A stretch of 60,479 nt of DNA, taken from positions 1 to 60,479 of the forward strand of contig NZ_JAGKJK010000026.1 in NCBI RefSeq assembly GCF_020329435.1, in the 5' to 3' direction. The translations under genes and the position numbers were made by a program. The notes beneath the pieces were generated by a model, which worked only from the letters and a program-made list of their open reading frames with translations, made no database searches and was not told the origin of the DNA. Origin of the DNA: Bradyrhizobium hereditatis. Its GTDB lineage: Bacteria; Pseudomonadota; Alphaproteobacteria; Rhizobiales; Xanthobacteraceae. This document shows positions 24,576 through 33,200 of the stretch, one piece after another (positions within the stretch are counted from its first letter, which is position 1; each line of letters starts with the position of its first letter).

Positions 24576-25328
24576 ATGACCAAGAAGCTGTCAGGCAAGG
24601 TAGCCCTCGTCACCGGCGGTTCGCGCGGCATCGGAGCGGCAAGTGCCCGCGCACTTGCCGAAGCAGGCGCCAGCGTCGCGATCAGCTATGTCGCTTCCCC
24701 CGACAAGGCCGAAGCCGTTGTCACTGAGCTGAAGGCCAAGGGCGTCAACGCCCGCGCCTACAAGGCCGACCAGGCCTCCTCCGCCGACGTCGACCAGCTC
24801 GTGAAGAACGTCGCCAAGGATTTCGGCCGGCTTGACATCCTCGTCAACAATGCAGGCGTCGCTGTCGGTGGCCCGATTGATGACGCCGATACGGACACCG
24901 CAGCGCTGGCCCGCCAGGACGCCATCAACGTGCATGGCGTGATCACAGCGATCCGCGCGGCGGCGAAGCTGATGGGCGAAGGTGGCCGCATCGTCACCAT
25001 CGGCTCCGGTATCGCCACCCGCGCCTCGTTCCCGGGCCTTGCCGACTACGCCGCCACCAAGGCTGCGGTCGTCGGCTACTCCAAGGGTGCAGCGCGCGAC
25101 CTCGGACCGCGCGGCATCACCGTGAACGTGCTGCAACCGGGATCAATCAACACCGACATGAACCCGGACGACGACCGCGAATTTGCCGACGCCCAGCGCA
25201 AGCAACATGCGCTGCAACGCTTCGGCACAGCTGAAGAAATCGCTGCCGGCGTGCTGTTCCTCGCGAGCCCCGAAGCCTCCTTCGTGACCGGCACAGTGCT
25301 CAACGTCGACGGCGGCTTCGGCGCCTAA
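24576..25328 (+). CDS. Short-chain dehydrogenase/reductase, 250 aa
   Basis: A classical SDR. The cofactor motif VTGGSRGIGAASARAL is at about residues 12-27 and NNAG near 90. The catalytic Ser is in IVTIGSGIA and the YxxxK motif is in ADYAATKAAVVGY near residue 155. C-terminal FVTGTVLNVDGGFG is typical of 3-oxoacyl-ACP-reductase-like SDRs. GGAGAAATCCA precedes the ATG. It heads a likely operon with pirin and wrbA, consistent with reductive handling of carbonyls or quinones. Confidence 0.92.
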   Translation: MTKKLSGKVALVTGGSRGIGAASARALAEAGASVAISYVASPDKAEAVVTELKAKGVNARAYKADQASSADVDQLVKNVAKDFGRLDILVNNAGVAVGGPIDDADTDTAALARQDAINVHGVITAIRAAAKLMGEGGRIVTIGSGIATRASFPGLADYAATKAAVVGYSKGAARDLGPRGITVNVLQPGSINTDMNPDDDREFADAQRKQHALQRFGTAEEIAAGVLFLASPEASFVTGTVLNVDGGFGA

Positions 25329-25401
25329 CGCAAATCCAGCGAGGTCGAGCGCATGCCGCCCGGCCTCCTCATTCAAAACTTTTCAACGAAGGAATATCCC
25401 A

Positions 25402-26100
25402 ATGATCGAACTCAGACCTTTTGCAAAACTCGGCAGCGCCGATCACGGCTGGCTGAAGGCGAAGCACCACTTCTCCTTCGGCAGCCACTACGATCCGAAC
25501 AATATGGGCCACGGCGCATTGCGCGTGTGGAACGATGACGAGATCGCGCCGAACACCGGCTTTCCCGCGCATCCCCATGCCAACATGGAAATCATCACCT
25601 ATGTCCGCGAAGGCGCGATCACGCACCAGGACTCGCTCGGCAACAAGGGCCGCACTGAAGCCGGCGACGTGCAGGTGATGAGCGCGGGAAGCGGCATCCG
25701 TCACTCCGAATACAATCTGGAGCCTTCGAAGACGAAGATCTTCCAGATCTGGATCGAGCCGACGACGACGGGCGGCCAGCCGACCTGGGGTGCAAAACCG
25801 TTCCCGAAGGCGGATCGCTCCGGCAAGCTCGTCACCATCGCGAGCGGCATCGAAGGCGACAGGGATGCGCTGCCGATCCGCGCCGATGCGCGGGTGCTCG
25901 CCACCACGCTGAAGGCAGGCGAGAGCGCGGAATACGAACCGCGCAAGGCGCGTCACCTTTATCTGGTGCCCGCTGCCGGCAGCGTCGAGGTCAATGGCGT
26001 GCGCGTCAATGCCCGCGACGGCGCCGCGATCCGCGACGAGGCGAAGCTGACGATCACAGCGCTGGAAGATAGCGAACTGGTGCTGGTCGACGCGGCGTAG
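25402..26100 (+). CDS. Pirin-family protein (YhhW-like), 232 aa
   Basis: A bicupin of the pirin family. N-terminal HHFSFGSHYDPNNMGHGALR and metal-binding histidines in GFPAHPHANMEIITYV are present, with MSAGSGIRHSEYN further on. YhhW-type pirins have quercetin 2,3-dioxygenase activity in vitro; the natural substrate is unsettled. AAGGA precedes the start. It lies 73 bp after the SDR gene and 179 bp before wrbA, with a repeat in the latter gap. Confidence 0.92.
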   Translation: MIELRPFAKLGSADHGWLKAKHHFSFGSHYDPNNMGHGALRVWNDDEIAPNTGFPAHPHANMEIITYVREGAITHQDSLGNKGRTEAGDVQVMSAGSGIRHSEYNLEPSKTKIFQIWIEPTTTGGQPTWGAKPFPKADRSGKLVTIASGIEGDRDALPIRADARVLATTLKAGESAEYEPRKARHLYLVPAAGSVEVNGVRVNARDGAAIRDEAKLTITALEDSELVLVDAA

Positions 26101-26115
26101 CCACACTCACCGATC

Positions 26116-26235
26116 GTCATGCCCGGGCAAAAGCGCGAAGCGCGTCTTCGTGCAAGGTGACCCGGGCATCCATCAACTTCGGAAGACTCTTTCCGAAGAA
26201 TGATGGATTGCCGGGCCAAGCCCGGCAATGACGGC
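26116..26235. repeat. Palindromic intergenic repeat (family D) between pirin and wrbA
   Basis: The stretch contains nested inverted repeats: CTTCGGAA / TTCCGAAG around 26178-26200, and GCCGGGCCAAGCCCGGC around 26212-26228 followed by AATGACGG. This is the common rhizobial pattern in which CCCGGGCATCCATC and ATGGATTGCCGGG frame small hairpins. It sits inside a likely operon. Confidence 0.75.
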
Positions 26236-26279
26236 CTCCAAGAACAATCGACATACCCGAACTCAACAGGAAAACCATC

Positions 26280-26882
26280 ATGGCCAAAGTACTCGTGCTC
26301 TATTATTCCGCCTACGGTCACATCGAAGCGATGGCAAATGCCGTCGCCGAAGGCGCGCGCAAGGCAGGCGCCATCGTCGACATCAAGCGCGTGCCGGAAC
26401 TGGTGCCGGAAGCCGTCGCCAAGGCCTCGCACTACAAGCTCGACCAGGCCGCGCCGATCGCGAAAGTCGAAGACCTCGCCAATTACGATGCGATCATCAT
26501 CGGCACCGGCACGCGCTTCGGCCGCATGGCCTCGCAGATGGCGAACTTCCTCGATCAGGCCGGCGGCCTCTGGGCCAAGGGCGCGCTGCATGGCAAGGTT
26601 GGCGGTGCCTTCACCTCAACTGCGACCCAGCATGGCGGGCAGGAAACCACGCTGTTCTCGATCATCACCAACCTCCTGCATTTTGGCATGACCGTCGTCG
26701 GCCTGAACTACGGCTTCGCCGGCCAGATGAAACTCGACGAAGTCACCGGCGGCGCGCCCTACGGCGCTACCACGATCACCGGCGGCGACGGCAGCCGCCA
26801 GCCGAGCGAGAACGAACTCGCCGGCGCGCGCTATCAGGGCCGCGTGATCGCGGAGACCGCCAGCAAACTGCATGGGGGATAA
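26280..26882 (+). CDS. wrbA: NAD(P)H:quinone oxidoreductase WrbA
   Basis: A 200-residue flavodoxin-like protein. The FMN phosphate loop is YYSAYGHIEAMANAV at about residues 7-21. FMN contacts occur in IIGTGTRFGRMASQM and FTSTATQHGGQETTL. WrbA reduces quinones by two electrons and limits radical formation. Length is exactly as expected. It is the third gene of the SDR-pirin-wrbA set under the divergent LysR regulator. Confidence 0.96.
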   Translation: MAKVLVLYYSAYGHIEAMANAVAEGARKAGAIVDIKRVPELVPEAVAKASHYKLDQAAPIAKVEDLANYDAIIIGTGTRFGRMASQMANFLDQAGGLWAKGALHGKVGGAFTSTATQHGGQETTLFSIITNLLHFGMTVVGLNYGFAGQMKLDEVTGGAPYGATTITGGDGSRQPSENELAGARYQGRVIAETASKLHGG

Positions 26883-26889
26883 GTAGATG

Positions 26890-26990
26890 CTACGTGGGGT
26901 GGGCAAAGGCGCACTTCCCGCCGTGCCCACCACCACACGATGGTTGTTGAGAGTGGTAGGCACGCCTGCGGCGTTGCCCACCCTGCGAAG
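26890..26990. repeat. Intergenic repeat downstream of wrbA
   Basis: GTGGGGTGGGCAAAGGCGCA near 26893-26912 and the near-inverse GCCTGCGGCGTTGCCCACCC near 26963-26984 frame a central CGTGCCCACC. It resembles other bradyrhizobial intergenic inverted repeats (GTGGGCAAAG / GTTGCCCACC). No gene is present. Confidence 0.6.
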
Positions 26991-27003
26991 CCGCGGTTCG
27001 TGG

Positions 27004-27195
27004 CTAATGCCGCAGCTGCGGCTTCACGATGGTCTGGCGCACCTCGGCGCCGCAGTCGGCGCATTCATAGGTGAAATCGATCTTCGCCATGCTCCAATGC
27101 GGCTCGACGTCGCGCACATACATTTCGAGCCCCACACAACTCGGACAGATGACGAAGCCCGGCTCGATATTGTGATTATGGATGTAGGCTGGCAT
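27004..27195 (-). CDS. Small zinc-ribbon-like protein, 63 aa
   Basis: The ATG at 27195 is preceded by GGGGAGAG. Two CxxC pairs, ICPSCVGLEM and YECADCGAEVR, can form one zinc ribbon. The rest is short and charged (HNHNIEPGF, VEPHWSMAKIDF). Small zinc-ribbon proteins of this type are usually of unknown function. It is alone on its strand. Confidence 0.75.
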   Translation of the reverse strand: MPAYIHNHNIEPGFVICPSCVGLEMYVRDVEPHWSMAKIDFTYECADCGAEVRQTIVKPQLRH

Positions 27196-27664
27196 GTCGG
27201 CTCTCCCCAAGAAGACCTAAAGAGCATTCACCCCTGCCCCGGCGCGGAGCATACGCCTGCCTCCCGCAGGCGATCATGAACTCTCGCGAACACAGGGAGA
27301 ACGTCCCCACAATCCCAGCATGTGTGACAGATTTGCATCGCTACGGAACTGCAGCCGTAGCGCGTCAATTCTCTTCGTGTGACAACGGCTTACCCAGCAA
27401 GCTCGGAATACGTCTTATCCCATGTGCTGAAGACCTCCCGTCATCGCCGCGCTCCTAAAGGCTTCCCGTTGTCTCCGTCCCGAGATCGTAGCCAGGCGTC
27501 ATGCTAGGGGTGGACGAAGCGGAGAACGCTGCTGCGGTTGCTCGCGTGAAACGGCCTGGCGTATCTGGCTTGAACCGCGGCGCTTGTCTGGCGCTATCTG
27601 GCCACCAATCCGCGCGCGCTCTACTATTGCTGAACGGAAGCCGATCGAGCGGCTTCGGCAGAAA
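27196..27664. other. Gene-free interval before the galE pseudogene
   Basis: About 470 bp with no credible coding sequence. It contains a 7-bp hairpin (CGCCTGC / GCAGGCG at 27254-27272) and CTACGG / CCGTAG near 27341-27360. The region closest to galE (27560-27660) shows no strong ribosome-binding site. Confidence 0.5.
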
Positions 27665-28684
27665 ATGGAAAAGATGAGCAGCCGTCCAGCTATTCTCGTC
27701 ACCGGCGGTGCCGGCTATATCGGCTCGCACTGCTGCAGGGCATTGGATGCGGCGGGCTACCTGCCCATCACCTACGACAACCTTTCGACTGGCCACCGCA
27801 GCTTCGTCGCGGGTGAACTCGTCGTCGGCGACATCGCCGACAAGGTGACGCTGGCGCGGACCTTTGCCGAGCACGACATCGTCGCTGTCATGCACTTCGC
27901 CGCCTCGAGCCTGGTCGGCGAATCCGTCGCCGATCCGCAGAAATACTACGTCAACAACCTCGCTGGCACGCTGTCGCTGCTGGAGAGCATGCGCGCAGCC
28001 GGCTGCAATCGCCTGGTGTTTTCGTAGACCGGCGCGGTCTACGGCAATGCCGACAACAAGGCGCTGCCGGAAAACTACCCCTGCGCGCCGATCAATCCCT
28101 ATGGCGCCTCGAAATGGATGATCGAGCGCGTATTGACCGATTATCGCGCAGCCTACGGCTTCGGCTCGTTCGCGTTGCGCTACTTCAACGCCGCGGGCGC
28201 CGATCCCGCCGGCGGCATTGGCGAGATGCGCGAGATCGAGACGCACCTGATCCCACGCGCCATGATGGCGCTGCAGGGACATGTGCCTGACTTCGCGGTG
28301 TTCGGCGATGACTACGACACGCCAGACGGAACGGCGATCCGCGATTACATTCACGTCGCCGACCTCGCAACAGCCCATGTGCTGGCGCTCAAGATGCTGC
28401 TGGACGGTCATGCCGGCGGCGCCTTCAATCTCGGCACCGGCAATGGCTTCTCGGTGCGCGAAATTCTCGCGGCGATCGCAGCCGAGACCGGGCGCGAAGT
28501 GCCGCATGCGATCAAACCGCGTCGCGCCGGCGATCCGACCTATCTGGTCGCCGATCCCTCCGCTGCGCGCAAGACGCTCAACTTCCACCCGGTGCATTCG
28601 GATCTGGCGACCATCATCCGTACCGCCTGGGCGTGGCACAGGAAGGCTCATCCGCTGAAGGCGGGTGTGCCTGATCGGGACTAA
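27665..28684 (+). pseudogene. galE: UDP-glucose 4-epimerase GalE, interrupted by an in-frame TAG
   Basis: The full GalE fold is encoded: NAD motif VTGGAGYIGSHCC, FAASSLVGESV, then LVFS-stop-TGAVYG, then INPYGASKWMIE with the catalytic YxxxK, and C-terminal DYIHVADLA. A TAG at 28025-28027 falls in the conserved SSTxxVYG segment where a Ser (TCG) is expected, so one C-to-A change would create it. The frame is otherwise continuous for 339 codons, with no other damage. Either a recent null mutation, a sequencing error or amber readthrough. GalE interconverts UDP-glucose and UDP-galactose for surface polysaccharide. Confidence 0.9.
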
Positions 28685-28707
28685 TTCTGACGGCCTTGAT
28701 GCGGAAG

Positions 28708-28752
28708 CACCCCCACCCCAGCCCTCCCCCGCAAGCGGGAGAGGGAGTCCAA
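28708..28752. repeat. Family A palindromic repeat, single copy
   Basis: CCCCAGCCCTCCCCCGCAAG and GCGGGAGAGGGAG mark a shortened copy of repeat family A, between convergent galE and the DUF1080 gene. Confidence 0.75.
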
Positions 28753-28777
28753 GGTACGGCGCAAGCGATCAGCGGCC

Positions 28778-29380
28778 TTACAGCGGCTTGATCTGCACTT
28801 TGCGAAACTTGATCACGCCGGAACCATATTGCAGGGCGAACGGCCCGCTGGCGTGTTTTGAATCCTGAACGTCGACAGTTTTCTGGCCGTTAAACACGAC
28901 GACGAGGTGCGGCCCCTTGGCGGTGATCTCGTAGGTATTCCACTTGCCGCCCGCCTTCGGCATCGGGTCGACCTTGGCTAGGTCGACGATCGCGCCGGTA
29001 CCGTAGGTCGGATCGGGCCGTTTGTCGAAGATGTTGACCTCGTAGCAGATCTTGGCGTCGATCTTACCGGACTGGTCGCAGCGAATGAAAATTCCGCTGT
29101 TGGCGTCATCGTCGGCCCAGAACTCGACCTTCATCTCGAAATCCTTGTAGGATTCCTTGCTGACGAGATACGAGGGGTCCTTACCTTCCGTGATCTTGTC
29201 CGCCACCAGGGCGCCGTCCTTCATCGCCCAATTGGCTTTGCCGACCTCGGTCCAGTCGCCCATCTTGGTGCCGTCGAGAAGCGTCACCCAACCACCGCTC
29301 TGACCCGACGCAACGCTGGAAAATTGCACGGCTGCTGCACCCAGCAACAGGCCGGCCGCAAGTATCGTCAAACGCTTCAT
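28778..29380 (-). CDS. Exported DUF1080 (3-keto-disaccharide hydrolase-like) protein, 200 aa
   Basis: The ATG at 29380, with GGGAGGG upstream, begins a signal peptide (MKRLTILAAGLLLGAAAVQF) cut near VASG. The mature part is a concanavalin-like beta-sandwich: WVTLLDGTKMGDWTEVG, FEMKVEFWADDDANSGIFIR and NTYEITAKGPHLVVVFNGQK are DUF1080 hallmarks. Characterised members cleave 3-keto-glycosides in the periplasm. The gene is single; no keto-sugar dehydrogenase is near, so its substrate is open. Confidence 0.88.
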   Translation of the reverse strand: MKRLTILAAGLLLGAAAVQFSSVASGQSGGWVTLLDGTKMGDWTEVGKANWAMKDGALVADKITEGKDPSYLVSKESYKDFEMKVEFWADDDANSGIFIRCDQSGKIDAKICYEVNIFDKRPDPTYGTGAIVDLAKVDPMPKAGGKWNTYEITAKGPHLVVVFNGQKTVDVQDSKHASGPFALQYGSGVIKFRKVQIKPL

Positions 29381-29574
29381 GAATGTAACCCTCCCGTGGC
29401 TGCTTTTTGGTTGGCGGCAACCTAGCATCACAACGAACGGCGTAAATCCGTTTTTCATGCTGCAGGTGCGTCGTACGATGGAGTCCACGAAGCTGTTGGC
29501 CGGTTGAATGACCACCTAGCAACCATTTCGGCGGCGCAGCGTTTTTTTGTTTCCAACCATAGAGGATGCGAAAC

Positions 29575-29814
29575 ATGAACGTTGCCTCGCAGATCCGAGA
29601 GCATATGGACGTCATCTCGTCGGACAAGAAAACGGTCGGCAAGGTCGACCACATGGAAGGGCCCGATAAGATCAAGCTGACCAAGCAGAGTTCACCCGAT
29701 GGCCAGCATCACCACTTCATTCCGGTGTCATGGGTCGATCACGTCGACCAGCATGTTCACCTCAATAGGTCAGGCGCGGATGTAACCACGCACTGGGAGC
29801 ATGGCCGCCAGTAA
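29575..29814 (+). CDS. DUF2171-like small protein, 79 aa
   Basis: The product starts MNVASQIREHMDVISSDKKT and contains VGKVDHMEG, KLTKQ and HHFIPVSWVDHVDQHVHL, the pattern of DUF2171 (PRC-barrel-like) proteins. The ATG at 29575 is favoured by AGAGGA at 29560-29565; an ATG at 29566 sits too close to it. These are usually cytoplasmic small beta proteins of unknown role. Confidence 0.82.
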   Translation: MNVASQIREHMDVISSDKKTVGKVDHMEGPDKIKLTKQSSPDGQHHHFIPVSWVDHVDQHVHLNRSGADVTTHWEHGRQ

Positions 29815-29874
29815 CGGCCCGACATGCATTGCGCCGGGTCAGGATGCGGCTATGATCTGATGTCAGGAGATGGG

Positions 29875-30219
29875 ATGCATCCAGCGGCACGACTGCAATT
29901 TGAACGCATAATCGGCGAATATGCCCGCTGGCGTGCCGTTCCCGAAGCGGAGCGATCGCCCGCCCCGGCCTGGTGGTGGGGACCGGCGATGGAGCTGCGC
30001 AACGCGCCGCAATCGTTGCCGGCGGAATGGTGTGCCGCGCTCGGCCTGCCCTATCAGGCGACCTATGCGGCAGGCGCGGAAATCTTCCTTAAGGCTTTCG
30101 GCGGACAGACATCCTTGCCCTGGCCATCCGAATTTCCTCGCAAGGCTGAAGGATTAGACGTCAAGCCCGAGCGCGAGCTGCATCCGCAACCGTCAGACGA
30201 CAGCGCCTTTCAACCCTGA
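29875..30219 (+). CDS. Hypothetical protein, 114 aa
   Basis: I do not recognise this protein. From the ATG at 29875 (AGGAGA 5 bases upstream) it reads MHPAARLQFERIIGEYARWR..., with several Trp and Pro residues (SPAPAWWWGPAMELR, LPAEWCAALGLPYQATYAAG). No signal peptide or membrane segment. In-frame alternatives at 29860 or 29824 add residues of unrelated composition. Its 3' end overlaps the convergent GAF/GGDEF/EAL gene by 27 bp. Confidence 0.65.
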   Translation: MHPAARLQFERIIGEYARWRAVPEAERSPAPAWWWGPAMELRNAPQSLPAEWCAALGLPYQATYAAGAEIFLKAFGGQTSLPWPSEFPRKAEGLDVKPERELHPQPSDDSAFQP

Positions 30220-33200
30220 GCCGGCTTCCGGCTGCAATGGCGGGGAAGCGAGATGCGGCTCGGCCCGAAGCAGATCGGCCATTTGCTTTGCAGGTAGCGG
30301 TTTGGAGAAGAGGAAGCCCTGCATTTCATCGCAGGCGTGGTCGCGCAGGAAGGTCTCCTGCTCCACGGTCTCGACACCCTCCGCGATGATGGTCATGCCA
30401 AGCGCCTTGCCCATGCTGATGATCGCCTGGGCAATGGCCTGGTCTTCGGAATCGACGGGCAGGTCGCGAATGAAGGAGCGATCGATCTTGATGGTATCGA
30501 TCGGAAACTGTTTCATCAGCGACATCGATGAATAGCCGGTGCCGAAATCGTCAATCGCAAGACGAATGCCGCGGCTCTGGATCGCGTCGAGGATCTTGAT
30601 CGCGCGCGAGACGTTGCGCATCACCATGCTTTCGGTGACTTCGAGCTGCAACAGCACCGGCGACATGCCACTCGCCAGCAGCGCCTCGTCGACATCGTGC
30701 AACAGATGCGCATCGGCGAATTGCCGCGGCGACAGGTTGACCGCCATGGTCACCGGCCGCAGGCCGCGACGCTGCCAGGCCATATTCTGCGCGCAGGCTT
30801 CCTTGAGCACCCAGCGGCCGATCGGAACGATCAGGCCGGTTTCCTCGGCGAGCGGAATGAATTGCCCCGGCGAAACCGTGCCGAGTTCGGGATGATCCCA
30901 GCGCAGCAGCGCCTCGACGCCGGTGATCTGGCGGCTCTCCATGTCAATCTTGGGCTGATAGTGCAGCGAGAACTGATCCCGCTCCAGCGCGCGGCGCAGC
31001 GCGCTTTCCAGCTTCAGACGCTCGATCGACTGCGTCTTGATCTCCGTCGAGAAGAAGCGGAAGCCGTTCTTGCCGTCTTCCTTGGCGAGATACATCGCCA
31101 TGTCGGCATTCTTGGTCAGCGTCTGTATGTCGGTGCCATCAGACGGATACATCGCGATGCCGATCGAGGCGGTGGTATGGCATTCATGACCGCTGAGCAG
31201 TAGCGGCTGGCTCAGGACCGAAAGAAGCTCGCCGGCGATACGCTCGACCTCGTGGCGCTCGGCAGTTTCCTCGAGAATAACCACGAACTCGTCGCCGCCG
31301 AGACGCGCCACCACGTCGCTCGAACGCAATGCGCGGCGCAGCCTGCCGCCGATCTCCACCAGCAGCATGTCGCCGGCGTCGTGTCCCAGCGAGTCGTTGA
31401 TGACCTTAAACCTGTCGAGGTCGATAAACAGCAAAGCAAACTGACGCTGGTAGCGCGCGCCGGCATCGATCGCACGGCGCAGCAGGCCGTTGAACATTTC
31501 CCGGTTCGGCAGGTTGGTCAGGCTGTCGTGCGACGCCAGATATTCGATCCGTTCGTCGGCCTTGGTCTTTTCATCGGCCCGGTCGAAATTCTCCAGCGCG
31601 AAGGATACGTTGTTGACGAGCCGCTGCAGCAGCTCGGCGAATTCCGGCGTGAACGTATCCTTCTCGCGCGACATGAAGGACATCACACCGATGACCTGCC
31701 CGTGCGTCAACAAGGGGAATGAAGCGCCGGAATTCGTGCCGTTAGTGCGCGCTGTACCGTGAAATGCCGCGGCGCGCGCATCCGCGAGATAATCGTTCAT
31801 GATGCAGGCCCGCTGCGAACGTATCGCCTGACCGCACAGCCCACGCCCCTCCGGGTGCGCCTCATTGGTTGATATCTTCGCCTGGCGGGCACTGTCGGCC
31901 GTCGGACCGTCGGCGGCCACGACCTCGAGATAAGCGCTGTCGGGCTTAATCAGCGCGATGGAGGTCAATGTAAACCTGCCGCCCTTCGCCGCCGCTTCGC
32001 ACACCAGTTCGAACAGTTCCGGCCGCGACGATGCACGGATGATCGCCTCGTTGGTCGCGCTCAGCGCCGCCAGCATGCGGGTCAGGCGCTCCTTCTGAAC
32101 TTCGGTTCTCGCCTTGTCGTCGGCGCGATCGAAGTTCTCCAGCGCGAACGATACGTTGTCGGCCAGTCGCTGCAGCAGCTCGACGAATTCGGGAGTAAAG
32201 GTGTCCTTGTCCAGGGACATATAGATCATGACGCCGACCGGCTCGTCACGCACCAGCAACGGAAACGCGGCGCCTGACTGTGCGCCATAGCTGCCTACGA
32301 CGGCCTGGAAGGCGGCGACGCGGTGGTCGGTGACATAATCATTTGTGATGCAGGGACGCCTGGTTCGGAACGCCGAGCCGCTGAGCCCCCGTCCCTCCGG
32401 ACGGTTTTCATCGGTCGACAACCTGACGTGCCGCGTTGTCTCGGCGGCCGGCCCCGAGGCCGCCACGATTCTGAGGAGATCGCTTGCGGGATCTTTCAAA
32501 GCAATCGTGGTCGAGGTAAACCTGCCGCCGTCGGCCGCCGCTTCGCACACGAGGTCAAAGAGCTCGATGCGCGACTTGGCCCGCATGATGGCTTCGTTGG
32601 TTCTGCTCAAGGCAGCGAACATCCGCGTCAGGCGCTCTTTCTGACTTTCGGTTCTGGCCTTCTCGTCGGCACGGTCGAAGTTCTCGATTGCGAACGAAAC
32701 GTTATCTGTGAGCCGTTGCAATAGTTCGGCAAATTCGGGCGTGAACGTGTTCTTCTCAGAAGAGATGAAGAACATCACACCGACCGCTTGGCCGGAAACC
32801 AGCAGCGGAAATGCCGCGCCTGACATGGCGCCGTCGCTATGGATGAATTGATGGAATGCCGATCCACGCGGATCGGCGCGCAGATCGTTGCCGATGCAGG
32901 CTCTCCGGGAGCGGAAGGCGTTGCCGCAAAGGCCGCGGCCTTCCGGGCGATCCGCATTGGTCGAGACCTTGACTCGGCGCATGTTGTACGCGGTCGGACC
33001 CGCGACAGCAGCCATGTCCATGTCATCGCTGTCGGGTCCTGCCAGCAAGATGCTGGTTGAGTTGAAGCGGCCGCCCTTCGCGGCGGCTTCACAGACCAAT
33101 TCGAACAGCTCCGTCCGCGACGTGGCGCGAACAATCGCTTCGTTGGTCGCACTGAGCGCCGCCAGCATGCGCGCCAGTCGCTCCTTCTGCAAGTCGGCTT

